Positions 9,194 to 18,914 of a stretch of 64,000 nucleotides of DNA are shown here, piece after piece (position 1 is the stretch's first letter; each line of letters begins with the position of its first letter). Source of the DNA: Frigidibacter sp. SD6-1 (lineage in GTDB: Bacteria; Pseudomonadota; Alphaproteobacteria; Rhodobacterales; Rhodobacteraceae); the NCBI RefSeq assembly GCF_030143255.1, contig NZ_JARJNR010000006.1, forward strand, positions 1-64,000. The letters are read 5' to 3'. The translations under genes and the position numbers were made by a program. Under the pieces are notes generated by a model that saw only the letters and a list, made by a program, of their open reading frames with translations, made no database searches and was not told the DNA's origin.

Positions 9194-12100
9194 CGTCGCT
9201 TGTCTCCCTCTTTCAGGATCAGGTCCGCCAGCGTCCGGATCACCCGGCGCTGCTTGGCGCGCTGAGTTACAGCGCGCTCGACGCCGCGTCGGACCGCGCC
9301 GCGCGCCAGCTGATCGCACGGGGCGCGGCACCCGGCGATGTCGTGGCGCTCGCGCTTCCCCGCTCGGCCGACCTTCTGATCGCCATCCTCGGCACGTTGA
9401 AGGCCGGGTGCAGCTTCTTCCCGCTCGGCACCAAGCTGCCCGCCGCGCGCCTCGCCTCGCTCCTGCGGACCAGCGCGGCCCGGCTTCTGGTGACGGAAGA
9501 GGAGCGTGGCCTCGCCCCCGGTATCTGCCCGACGCTTCCCGCAGCGCTGTTGACCGCCGGGGCCAACGCAGTCGCCCTGCCCTCCCTCGACGACGACCCC
9601 GCCCGCCCCGTCTGCCTGTTCCATACGTCGGGCACCACCGGTCACCCGAAAGTCATGCCGGTCTTCGCACGCGGCATCCTGCGCATCGCGCTCGTGCCCG
9701 ACTATATCCGGCTCGGCACGGACGCCCGCATCGCCCATATGGCCAACCCCGCCTTCGACGCGCTGAGTTTCGAGGTCTGGGGCGCGCTTCTGAACGGCGC
9801 GACGCTGGTCGGTTTCTCCGACGAGGAGATGCTCGATCTCGACCGCGCCGCCGAACGGCTGCGTGTCACGGAAGTGACCGACGCCTTCATGACGACGGCC
9901 TATTTCAACCTCCTGGCCAGCGAGAAGCCCGGGGTCCTTCGGGGGCTGCGCCAGGTGCTCTTCGGCGGAGAACAGGCCAATCCGGCGATCCTGCACCGTC
10001 TATGCGCCGATCACCCCGGCATGAGCTGCCGGATCAGCAATATCTATGGTCCGACCGAATGCACGACCTTCGCGCTTGCCCATCCGATTGATCCGTCGGT
10101 CTGGGCGCGCGCCGACCACCCGGCCACCATCCCGGTCGGCCAGCCGCTGCGCGAGACCTGCGCCGTCATCACCCGCGACGGCGCACCGGCCGCCGACGGC
10201 GAATGGGGGGAAATCTGGCTTGGCGGCGCGGGGCTGACGTCCGGCTATCTCGGCCAGCCCGAGGAAACTGCCGCCCGTTTCGTCACGCCCGACTGGGCCG
10301 ACGGTGAAAGATATTACCGGACCGGCGACCTCGGGCGCCAGACCGCCGCAGGCATCGAATGCGGCGGGCGGCTTGACCATCAGGTGAAACTGCGCGGCCA
10401 CCGGATCGAACTGCCAGAGATCGAGACGCGGCTGATGGCCGAGCCGGGCGTAAGGCAGGCGGTGGTGCTGGTGCGCGACGGCCAGATCGTTGCCCATGTC
10501 GCGGGCGAGCCCGCGCCCGAGCCCGCGCGGCTTGCCGCAGCGCTGGCCGATAGCCTGCCCGCCTACATGCTGCCGCAGCGCTACGACATCCGCCCGCGCC
10601 TGCCGCTGACCCCGAACGGCAAGGCCGACCGGGCCGCGCTGGCACTGACACCGCTGCCGCCCGCCGGGCGCACCTTCGCCGAGATGGGCGGCGACAGCCT
10701 GTCGGCCGCGCGTCTGGTGCAGCGGCTCCGTGCCGAGGGGGTCGAAGTAACGGTGGCCGAACTCCTCTCCGGCGCGCCGCTCGCGGACCTTCTCGCCCGC
10801 GCGCCGACCGCCCCGGCGCCTGCCGAGCAGCCGACCGATGCGCCGCTCCTGTCCTATCCTGCCGCCGCCGAACAGCGTCGGCTCTGGCTGCTGCAGCAAA
10901 TGCGACCGGCCTCGACCGCCTATTCCATTCCGCTGCGCTTCGATTTCGAGGATCCGATCGACCGCCCGGCGATGGAAGCCGCGCTGACCCGGCTCTTCGC
11001 GCATCATGCGGCACTGCGCTCGGCCTTCGCCGAAGCGCCGGACGGGCGGCTCATGATCACCATCACCCCGCCCCGCCCGATCCCGCTGACCGAGGTATCC
11101 GACCCGGATGCCTTCTTCGCGCTGCCGTTCGACCTGGCCGAAGGCCCGCTTCTGCGTGCCGCGCTCAGCGGCCAAAGCCTGCTTCTGAACCTGCATCACG
11201 CCGTGGTGGATGGCGCGTCTCTCAATCTGCTTCTCGCCGACCTTGCCCGGCTCTATCGGGGGCAGGACCCGGCGCCCGCAGGCGACTATTCCGGCTATCC
11301 GCGCCTGCAGGACGCCACCTTCGCCTCGCCAGCCTACCGCACCCGCCGCCAGAGCCGCGCCGCGCATCTGGCGGCCTTCCCGGCGCCCGAGGCCGATCCC
11401 CTGTATGCGCCCGACCAGCCGACCGGACGGCTTTGCCATTTTTCGCTGCCGCGCCCGCTCCTCGACCGGCTGAAAACCCTCGCCGCGCGGCGGAACGAGA
11501 CGCTCTTTCCGCTGCTCCTCGGCGCCGTTGCGCTCGCCGAATGGCGCATGGGTCTTGGCAGCAACCTGTCCATTGGCGTGCCGGTCGGGCTGCGGCCGGA
11601 CGGGTTCGACCGGACGGTCGGCATGTTCGTCAACAGCCAGGCCTGCCGATTCAGCATCGACCCGGCGACGCCGATATCCGACTGGCTGGACGCTGTCGCC
11701 CGCGAAACCGCCGCGATGCTGGCGAGCCATGACGTGGCCTATGACCATATGCTGGAGGACCGCCGCGCGACGGGCAGCTACGGCGGGCTTTTCGACACGA
11801 TGTTCGTGCTGGAAAACACCGATCACCGCCTGCCGGGCCTGAAGGCGCGCTTCCGCCATCCCGAACGGACCGTGCCGCGTTTCCCGCTGACGCTTTTCGC
11901 CACAGTGACCGACGAAGGGCTGGTCTGCCAGATCGAACATGACCTGACCCGCCATGACGCGGCCTTCGCCGCCCGCCTCGCGGCCCGTTTCACCGAGGCG
12001 CTGACCGCCATCGCCGACGGGGCAGGCAGGATCGCCGATCTCTCTCCGCTGCCCGACCCGCTCGCGCGGCTTGCCCTTCATGCGCAGGACCGGCCTGACT

Positions 12101-15100
12101 TTCCCGCCGTGCGCCAGGGCCGCCGGACGATGAGCTTCGCCGCGCTTGACCGTGCCGCCGATGCGATCGCGGCCCGCCTTCTGGCCGAGGGTCAGGGGCA
12201 GGGCGCGCTCGTCGGCATCGCACTGCGCCCGACGCCCGAAATGGTGGCGTCAGTCTTCGGCATCCTGCGCGCGGGCGCGGCTTATGTGCCGCTCGACCCC
12301 GCCTATCCGGCCGCCCGGCTTGCCGGAATGATCGAGGACGCGCGCCTCACCCATGTCATCTCCGACGGCAGCGCGCCACTGCCAGCGGGGGTAACGGCCG
12401 TCTCGCCCGTGGGCGCTGACCAGACGCTGCCAGCAGCCGTGCCGCAGGGCGATCTTGCCTATGTCATATTCACCTCGGGTTCGACCGGCCGCCCGAAGGG
12501 CGTGCCGATCCGGCGCGCCTGCCTTGCCCATTATCTTTCCCATGTCGAAACCGCCTATCTCGGCGCGACCGGCCTGACGGGCGGCGTCGTCAGCACATCG
12601 CTCAGCTTCGACGCCACGGTTACCTCGCTCTTCGGTCCGCTTCTCGCGGGCCTCCCGGTCATCCTGCCCGACGGCGACGGCACCGACACAATGATCGCTG
12701 CCCTCGCGCGCGAGGCGCTCGGCCTCGAGCCGCGGCTCTTCAAGCTCACCCCCTCGCATTTGGCTGCCCTCATCGCCTATGCCGGTGGCGCCACCGGCCC
12801 CGCCGCGCATCTTTTCGTCGTCGGCGGCGAGCAGCTTCCCGCGCCGCTCGTATCCCAGGCGCTGGCGCGCTTCCCCGCCGCGCAGATCGTCAACGAATAC
12901 GGGCCGACCGAGACCACCGTCGGCTGTGCCACCGCCTGGGCACGGGCGGGCGCGCTACCGCAGGCAGAGGGCGCCATGCTGATCGGTCGCGCGATCGCGG
13001 GCATGCGCCTCACGCTCCGCCGCGCCGACGGCAGCCTCGCGGGCCCGGACGAGGAGGCAGAGATCTTCATCGGCGGCGCCGGCCTCTCGTCCGGCTATCT
13101 CCACCGTCCCGACCTGACGGCCGATCGCTTCCTGCCCGACCCGGCGGGCGGGCTGCACTACCGGACCGGCGACCGCGCGCGGCGCCTCGCATCGGGCGAC
13201 CTCCTCTTCCTCGGTCGTACCGACGACCAGATCAAGCTGAACGGTTTTCGCATCGAACCCGGAGAGATCGAGGCCGCGCTCCGCGCCTGTCCGGGCGTCA
13301 CCGGCGCTGCCGTTCTGGCCGAGGGCGAGACGCTCGTCGCCCATGTCACGCCCGAAACCCTCGATCCCGGAAAGGTCGCCGCAGCCGTGGCGGAGGTTCT
13401 ACCCGCCCATCTGCGCCCCGCCCGCATCCTGCCGCGCGCCCGCCTGCCGCTTTCGCCCGCAGGCAAGCTCGACCGCGCGCAGTTGCGCTCGACGGGGCCA
13501 GGTGCGCCCCCGTCGCCCCGCGCCATGTCTGGCCACCCGGGCGACCGCCTGATGGCGGTTTTCGCCGAAGTGCTTGGCCACCCGGTCGCGCCCGGCCAGC
13601 ATTTCTTCGATGCGGGCGCGGGATCGCTGGCGCTGATGAAGGTCCATGCCCGGCTGAAGACCGAGCTGCCCGGCCTTCAGCTCGTCGACTTCTTCACTTA
13701 CCCGACCATCGCCGATCTTGCCGCACATCTGTCCGCCACCGGTCCGGTGCTGCCAACGAGCGCAGCCGTTGCAACCCCTCTCGGCACTAGCTCCGATACC
13801 GCCGCCGACCGGCGCGTCGCGATCATCGGCATGGCGGCCAGTGTGCCTGGCGCCAGCGATCTCGGCGCCTTCTGGGACCTGATCCGCAGCGGCCGCGAGG
13901 CAATCCGGCACGGCGCCTCGCGGGGTGCGGACCATGTGAACGCGGTCGCGATGCTCGACCGTCCGCTCGGCTTCGATCCCGCCTTCTTCGGCCTCACCGA
14001 CCGTGACGCGGCGCTGATGGACCCCCAGCAGCGCCATCTTCTGATGGGCGCGGTGCAGGCACTCGACCATGCGGGCCTGTCGCCCGGGCGCCAGCCGCGC
14101 ATCGGCCTTGCGCTGTCGAGCAGCGAGAACACCTATCACCGCGCGCTCCTGCGGGCGGGCGAAGCGGCGGGGGCCAGCGACTACGGGCTCGCCGTGGTCC
14201 ATGAAAAGGACTTCCTCGCCACCCGTATCGCCCATCTGCTAGGCCTCGAGGGCCCGGCACTGACGGTGCAGACCGCCTGTTCCGGCTCGCTCGTCGCCGT
14301 CCATCAGGCCTGCCGGATGCTCCTCGCGGACGAGGCCGATGCCTGCCTTGCCGGGGGCGTGGCGCTGGATATCGCCACGGCAGACGGCTACCGCCACCAG
14401 CCTGGCCACATCTTTTCCGCCGACGGCCATTGCGCCCCCTTCTCGGACCGGGCGCAGGGCACGGTGCCCGCAAACGGCTGGGGCATCGTCGTGCTGAAAC
14501 GGCTCGACCGGGCAATGGCCGACGGCGACCGTATCCTTGCGGTGATCGAGGCGAGCGCGGTCAACAATGACGGCAACCGCAAGGTCGGCTTCACCGCCCC
14601 CTCGGTCGCCGGACAGCGCGGCGTGATCGCGGCGGCTCTGGCACAGGCAGGCCGCCGCCCCGCCGAAGTAGGCTATGTCGAGGCGCATGGCACCGCGACC
14701 GAACTTGGCGATCCGATCGAGGTCGAGGCCCTGTCGTCGGTCTATGGTCAGGAACCCGTGGGCGCGGTGGCGCTTGGCTCGGTCAAAAGCCAGATCGGCC
14801 ATTTGGGCGCGGGCGCCGGCATCGCCGGGTTGATCCGCACGGTTCTCTCGCTTCTGAACAGCAGCCTGCCGCCGACTTTCGGCTTCGATCGCGCCCATCC
14901 CGCGCTCGACTTCAACCGACTTCCGTTCCGCGTCCTGACGCGGGCCGAGCCCTGGCCCGACGCAAGGCCGCTCGCCGCCGTGTCGAGCTTTGGCATGGGC
15001 GGGACGAACGCCCACCTGCTGCTCTCGCCCGCGGCGACCGAGAGCCAAGCGGCGCCGCACGGCAAACTCGTCTTCCCCTTCGCCGCCCATAGCGAAAGCG

Positions 15101-17649
15101 CGCTGCGCGCGCGGCTGGCGTCTGTCGCCGACCGGCTGGCCGCCGGGGCCGACCCGGCCGCTCTCGCGGCCGCGCTCGCGCGCGGCCTCGACGACCGCCT
15201 GCCGGTCCGGGCCGCTGTCGCGGCCACCGGCGCAGAGGAGGCCGTCGCAGGGCTCGACACCGCGCGCGCCCACCGGCCGACGGGCTGGTCGGGCAGCGCA
15301 CCGGCCGGGGCTGATGCGCTTGCGAAGGCCTGGTGCGAGGGCCTTCCCGCCGCCGCCCTGCCGCAAACGCCCGGCACGCGCCCCGCCTGGGACCTGCCGC
15401 CTTACGGGTTCGACCTCACCGACCATCTGCACCCGGCCCTTGCAAGGCAGGTCGCTGGCGATGCCGCACCCGTGCGGCGACCGCTCGAGGACTGGTTGCT
15501 GCAACCGGTCTGGCAGCGGATCGGGATGAGGCATGCGCCTGCCGACGCAGCCGTATGGCTGACGGACGACAGGCAACTGCAAGATCTCTCGCCCGGCGCG
15601 CATGTCGGCCTCGACCTTTCGGCAGCCTCCGATCCGGTGAGCCAGGCACTCGCGCTGCTGCGCGGTCACGGCGGCCGCCTGCGCGACCTCGGCGCGCATG
15701 TGACTTTCTTCACCTCCGGTTCGTTCGGCCCGGAAGGCATGACCGAGCCCGCCGCCGCCCTCGTCGCGGCGCTCGCCCGCGTTGCGGCGGCCGAGCTTCC
15801 GGGCCTGCGCCTCAGGCTCATCGACGGCAGCGACCGTGACACCCTTCCGCCCGCCGGTCCAGAGCGGCCCTTCGACTGGCTCGCGCTCCGCGCGGGGCGG
15901 CTCTTCCGCCGCGATCTCGCACCTGTCGGCACCGCCACTACAGCGCCGCCGCTGCCCAACGGCACCTACCTGATCACCGGCGGCAGCGGCGGCATCGCCG
16001 CCGCGATGACCGAGGCGCTGCTGGCAGACCCCGCGAACCGCGTGATCCTTCTGTCGCGCAGCGGCCGCGGCCCCGTTCACCCCCGCGTGACGCTCTGGCA
16101 GGGCGACGTGACCGATGGCCGGCGGATGGCGGCACATGCCGAAACCCTGCGCCTCTCGGGCATCCGGCTTGCAGGCGCGATCCATGCGGCCGGGCTGCCG
16201 GGCGGCGGCGCGCTCGCGCTTCTCTCCGACCGCGCCCTTGCCGCGACCCTCGCGCCAAAGCGCGACGGCGCCCGCCTGATCCTCGACCATTTCGCGCCGC
16301 TGACCGAGGAGTTCGTCCTCTTCTGTTCATCGCTCTCGGCCGAAACCGGCATCGCGGGCCAGGCCGATTATGCCGCCACCAACGCCTGGCTCGACGCGCT
16401 GGCCGAGGGCGCGACCGGCCCCGGCCCCCGCATCCTGTCGCTGTCCTGGCCCGCCTGGCAGGGTGTCGGCATGGCGGCGCAGGTCCGCGCCTCCGGTGGC
16501 CGGATGGCCGCGCTTGCCGAAAGGCTCGACGCGATGGCGATCTCTGCCGGGGAAGGGATGGAGGTCCTGCGCCGCGCGCTGTCGCTCGGGCGGCCGCATC
16601 TTGTTGTGTCCCCGCTGCCGCATGAAACCGTGCTGCGGTTCGATGCGCCTGAGATGCCCCCTGCGAGAGGGACCGACAATGGAGACCTGGCAACGCTCTT
16701 CGCCAGCCTTCTCGGCCGCAGCGAGGTCGATCCCGACGCGTCCTTCTTCGATCTCGGCGGCGATTCCCTTCTGGCGCTCGATCTCTTCGACGCGGTCGCG
16801 AAGGCGACCGGGCAGCGCCCGCCTGCCCGGCTTCTCTCCGGTCGGCTGAGCCTTTCCGACCTCACGGCCGCACTTGAGGCGCCGGAAGGTCCGGCCAAAT
16901 CCGGCGCACAACCCGTGACTCTGCGCCCCGGTACCGCCCCGCCGCTTGTCTTCCTGCACCCGATCGGCGGCGACCTGCCTGCCTACCGGGCGCTGATCGC
17001 CGCCCTGCCGGAAGGCCCCGCGATCCTTGGGGTCGAGGACCCGGCCCTTACCGACCCGGGCGCGCCCGAGGAAAGCCTGACCGGCAAGGCGCGCGCCTAT
17101 CTCGCCGCCCTGCCGCCAGGGCCCTTGCGCCTCGCGGGCTGGTCCTTCGGCGGCCTTCTCGCCTACGAAATGGCACGCCTCGCGCCGGGCCGGATCCTCG
17201 ACCTGACCCTGATCGACCCGCCGCTTCCGCGCACCCGCAAGGCCGAGGCAGAGACGGAAGCCGCCTTCCTGAGCGAGCTTGACGAACGTCGCGCAGGGCG
17301 GATCGGCGGGCGGATCGGCGGCGAGCGGGACGGCGCGCGCGGCCAACCCTACCTCTACAAGGTGGCGGCGGTGTGGAAGCGCAACGCCCGCGCCCTCGCG
17401 GCCTATGAACCGGCGGGCCCGGTGGAACTGCCCGCCCGCCTGTGGCTCGCCCGCGATCAGGGGCTTCTTGACGAACGCACCGCCGACTGGCGCGGGCTTC
17501 TGCCGCGCGTCCGGACCGAGCGGCTGGAGGCAGACCATTTCGCGATCCTCGAAGGGCAGCAGGCCGCCCGCATCGCGGCCGCACTGGCCACGCCGCCCTC
17601 CCGCTCGACCGCCGTCGCCCCCCAACCCGAAGAAACGCCAGCCGAATGA
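9190..17649 (+). CDS. Hybrid NRPS-PKS megasynthase, AT-less (A-T-C-A-T-KS-KR-T-TE)
   Basis: The 2819-residue protein opens directly with an adenylation domain and no condensation domain, as starter modules do. The order is A1 (1-490), a shortened carrier (Ser503), C (HHAVVDG at 669-675), A2 (A3 motif near 1091), T2 (Ser1479), KS, KR (Rossmann motif near 2260), T3 (Ser2526) and TE (Ser2652 in GWSFGG). The KS has Cys1697, His1833 and His1871, all intact. Pockets read as DAFFLGITFK (Ile-like) for A1 and DATKVGEVGK (Asn) for A2. No acyltransferase body with a GHSxG motif lies between KS and KR; short stretches like the pre-AT and post-AT linkers abut, so the malonyl unit must be loaded in trans. 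The first carrier lacks the usual first helix. It is coupled by ATGA on both sides. Confidence 0.95.
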   Translation: MTSLVSLFQDQVRQRPDHPALLGALSYSALDAASDRAARQLIARGAAPGDVVALALPRSADLLIAILGTLKAGCSFFPLGTKLPAARLASLLRTSAARLLVTEEERGLAPGICPTLPAALLTAGANAVALPSLDDDPARPVCLFHTSGTTGHPKVMPVFARGILRIALVPDYIRLGTDARIAHMANPAFDALSFEVWGALLNGATLVGFSDEEMLDLDRAAERLRVTEVTDAFMTTAYFNLLASEKPGVLRGLRQVLFGGEQANPAILHRLCADHPGMSCRISNIYGPTECTTFALAHPIDPSVWARADHPATIPVGQPLRETCAVITRDGAPAADGEWGEIWLGGAGLTSGYLGQPEETAARFVTPDWADGERYYRTGDLGRQTAAGIECGGRLDHQVKLRGHRIELPEIETRLMAEPGVRQAVVLVRDGQIVAHVAGEPAPEPARLAAALADSLPAYMLPQRYDIRPRLPLTPNGKADRAALALTPLPPAGRTFAEMGGDSLSAARLVQRLRAEGVEVTVAELLSGAPLADLLARAPTAPAPAEQPTDAPLLSYPAAAEQRRLWLLQQMRPASTAYSIPLRFDFEDPIDRPAMEAALTRLFAHHAALRSAFAEAPDGRLMITITPPRPIPLTEVSDPDAFFALPFDLAEGPLLRAALSGQSLLLNLHHAVVDGASLNLLLADLARLYRGQDPAPAGDYSGYPRLQDATFASPAYRTRRQSRAAHLAAFPAPEADPLYAPDQPTGRLCHFSLPRPLLDRLKTLAARRNETLFPLLLGAVALAEWRMGLGSNLSIGVPVGLRPDGFDRTVGMFVNSQACRFSIDPATPISDWLDAVARETAAMLASHDVAYDHMLEDRRATGSYGGLFDTMFVLENTDHRLPGLKARFRHPERTVPRFPLTLFATVTDEGLVCQIEHDLTRHDAAFAARLAARFTEALTAIADGAGRIADLSPLPDPLARLALHAQDRPDFPAVRQGRRTMSFAALDRAADAIAARLLAEGQGQGALVGIALRPTPEMVASVFGILRAGAAYVPLDPAYPAARLAGMIEDARLTHVISDGSAPLPAGVTAVSPVGADQTLPAAVPQGDLAYVIFTSGSTGRPKGVPIRRACLAHYLSHVETAYLGATGLTGGVVSTSLSFDATVTSLFGPLLAGLPVILPDGDGTDTMIAALAREALGLEPRLFKLTPSHLAALIAYAGGATGPAAHLFVVGGEQLPAPLVSQALARFPAAQIVNEYGPTETTVGCATAWARAGALPQAEGAMLIGRAIAGMRLTLRRADGSLAGPDEEAEIFIGGAGLSSGYLHRPDLTADRFLPDPAGGLHYRTGDRARRLASGDLLFLGRTDDQIKLNGFRIEPGEIEAALRACPGVTGAAVLAEGETLVAHVTPETLDPGKVAAAVAEVLPAHLRPARILPRARLPLSPAGKLDRAQLRSTGPGAPPSPRAMSGHPGDRLMAVFAEVLGHPVAPGQHFFDAGAGSLALMKVHARLKTELPGLQLVDFFTYPTIADLAAHLSATGPVLPTSAAVATPLGTSSDTAADRRVAIIGMAASVPGASDLGAFWDLIRSGREAIRHGASRGADHVNAVAMLDRPLGFDPAFFGLTDRDAALMDPQQRHLLMGAVQALDHAGLSPGRQPRIGLALSSSENTYHRALLRAGEAAGASDYGLAVVHEKDFLATRIAHLLGLEGPALTVQTACSGSLVAVHQACRMLLADEADACLAGGVALDIATADGYRHQPGHIFSADGHCAPFSDRAQGTVPANGWGIVVLKRLDRAMADGDRILAVIEASAVNNDGNRKVGFTAPSVAGQRGVIAAALAQAGRRPAEVGYVEAHGTATELGDPIEVEALSSVYGQEPVGAVALGSVKSQIGHLGAGAGIAGLIRTVLSLLNSSLPPTFGFDRAHPALDFNRLPFRVLTRAEPWPDARPLAAVSSFGMGGTNAHLLLSPAATESQAAPHGKLVFPFAAHSESALRARLASVADRLAAGADPAALAAALARGLDDRLPVRAAVAATGAEEAVAGLDTARAHRPTGWSGSAPAGADALAKAWCEGLPAAALPQTPGTRPAWDLPPYGFDLTDHLHPALARQVAGDAAPVRRPLEDWLLQPVWQRIGMRHAPADAAVWLTDDRQLQDLSPGAHVGLDLSAASDPVSQALALLRGHGGRLRDLGAHVTFFTSGSFGPEGMTEPAAALVAALARVAAAELPGLRLRLIDGSDRDTLPPAGPERPFDWLALRAGRLFRRDLAPVGTATTAPPLPNGTYLITGGSGGIAAAMTEALLADPANRVILLSRSGRGPVHPRVTLWQGDVTDGRRMAAHAETLRLSGIRLAGAIHAAGLPGGGALALLSDRALAATLAPKRDGARLILDHFAPLTEEFVLFCSSLSAETGIAGQADYAATNAWLDALAEGATGPGPRILSLSWPAWQGVGMAAQVRASGGRMAALAERLDAMAISAGEGMEVLRRALSLGRPHLVVSPLPHETVLRFDAPEMPPARGTDNGDLATLFASLLGRSEVDPDASFFDLGGDSLLALDLFDAVAKATGQRPPARLLSGRLSLSDLTAALEAPEGPAKSGAQPVTLRPGTAPPLVFLHPIGGDLPAYRALIAALPEGPAILGVEDPALTDPGAPEESLTGKARAYLAALPPGPLRLAGWSFGGLLAYEMARLAPGRILDLTLIDPPLPRTRKAEAETEAAFLSELDERRAGRIGGRIGGERDGARGQPYLYKVAAVWKRNARALAAYEPAGPVELPARLWLARDQGLLDERTADWRGLLPRVRTERLEADHFAILEGQQAARIAAALATPPSRSTAVAPQPEETPAE

Positions 17650-18914
17650 CCGACTATCTTTCCTTCAATGCCGCCGAAGATCTCGATGCGGCCGAGATCG
17701 ACCGGATCAACCGCGATTTCTACGGCCGCTTCAACTACCCTTGGCGCCCGCTCAGCCTGACGGCGCTGGCCGATCCTGCCTTCCAGGCGCGCTTCCTCTG
17801 TCAGGAGGCGGGCGATTTCGACGGGACCGCCGTGCCCGCCGATGGCGACATCTGGGTCGCGGGCTGCGGCACCAACCAGGCGGTGATCACCGCCCTGCGC
17901 TTCCCCGGCGCCCGCGTCCTCGGCACCGACATCTCGACCCGCTCGCTCGAGGTCGCGGCCGAGACCGCGCGCCAGCTTGGCCTGACGAACCTCACGCTCG
18001 AAGAGGCGAGCCTGAACGAGCCGCGCCACGAGGCGGCCTTCGACCATGTGATCTGCACCGGTGTCATCCATCACAATGCCGACCCCGAAGTGCCGCTTGG
18101 CACCCTTGCCCGCGCGCTGCGACCGTGCGGCGTGATGGAGCTGATGGTCTACAATTACTACCACCGCACCCACACGACCGCCTTCCAGAAGGCGATCCGC
18201 ACCCTGTCGCGTGCCAGCGGACGCGGCGGCGATATCGCGGCAGAGCTGCCGATGACGATGCAGATGGTCGCGACCTTTCCGCAGGCGGGCTCGATGGCGG
18301 ATTTCCTTGCGCTGCAGCGCGACCTGCCGGAACCGGCGGTGGCGGATTCGCTCCTGCAGCCGGTCGAATATTCCTACACGGTCGAAACGCTCGCCGCACT
18401 TGCCGCCCGCGCGGGCCTCGCCCTCGGCCAGCCCTGCGTCAACCAGTTCGACCGGCTCTCGGGCCAGTTTTCCTGGGACCTCGCGCTGACCGGACCGGCG
18501 GGCGAGGCCTTCGCCGCGCTAGATGACATGCGCCGCTGGCAGGTGGCCAACCTCCTGATGGTCGAGAAGTCGCCGATGCTCTGGTTCTATCTCGGCCATG
18601 GGCCGGGAAGGCGAACCCGGGCCGAGGTCAATGCCGAATTCCTCGCGCGCCCCTTCTGCCCCGCGACCTGCGAGACGCGCACCTACATTCTGGGCGAGGA
18701 CGGGCATTACAGCCTGTCGCCGCGCGCCGCACGCCTGCCCGCCCCGGCCGAGCCCGCCGATCCGCAGGCGCGCGCGCTGTTTGCCGCGTCGGACGGCACG
18801 GCGCCGATGCGCGCGCTCTTCGACCGACTCGGCCTCGCCACAGACGAAGCAATGGTGACGCGGCTGCGCACGCACCTCACGACACCAGCCTTTCCCTATC
18901 TGGTGGCGGCATGA
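17646..18914 (+). CDS. SAM-dependent class I methyltransferase of the NRPS/PKS operon
   Basis: The 422-residue protein has a Rossmann-type SAM-binding motif I (VAGCGTNQA at about 71-79), an acidic strand-2 end (GTDIS) and a motif IV region DHVICTGVIHHN. About 250 further residues follow the catalytic core and have no feature I recognise; they may bind the peptide or a carrier domain. It starts inside the stop of the megasynthase (ATGA) and ends in the same way with the PPTase gene, so it probably tailors the operon product by O-, N- or C-methylation. Which atom is methylated cannot be read from the sequence. Confidence 0.85.
   Translation: MTDYLSFNAAEDLDAAEIDRINRDFYGRFNYPWRPLSLTALADPAFQARFLCQEAGDFDGTAVPADGDIWVAGCGTNQAVITALRFPGARVLGTDISTRSLEVAAETARQLGLTNLTLEEASLNEPRHEAAFDHVICTGVIHHNADPEVPLGTLARALRPCGVMELMVYNYYHRTHTTAFQKAIRTLSRASGRGGDIAAELPMTMQMVATFPQAGSMADFLALQRDLPEPAVADSLLQPVEYSYTVETLAALAARAGLALGQPCVNQFDRLSGQFSWDLALTGPAGEAFAALDDMRRWQVANLLMVEKSPMLWFYLGHGPGRRTRAEVNAEFLARPFCPATCETRTYILGEDGHYSLSPRAARLPAPAEPADPQARALFAASDGTAPMRALFDRLGLATDEAMVTRLRTHLTTPAFPYLVAA

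Noticed and set aside
4538-9331. Very long minus-strand open frame (1597 codons) opposite the NRPS genes
   Set aside because: It is a G+C-driven shadow: its sequence is low-complexity Arg/Gly/Asp/Val-rich with no domain, while the + strand codes clear NRPS domains throughout.
14990-15960. Possible acyltransferase domain between KS and KR
   Set aside because: No GHSxG motif and too little length; only linker-like sequence and the structural half of the KR are present.
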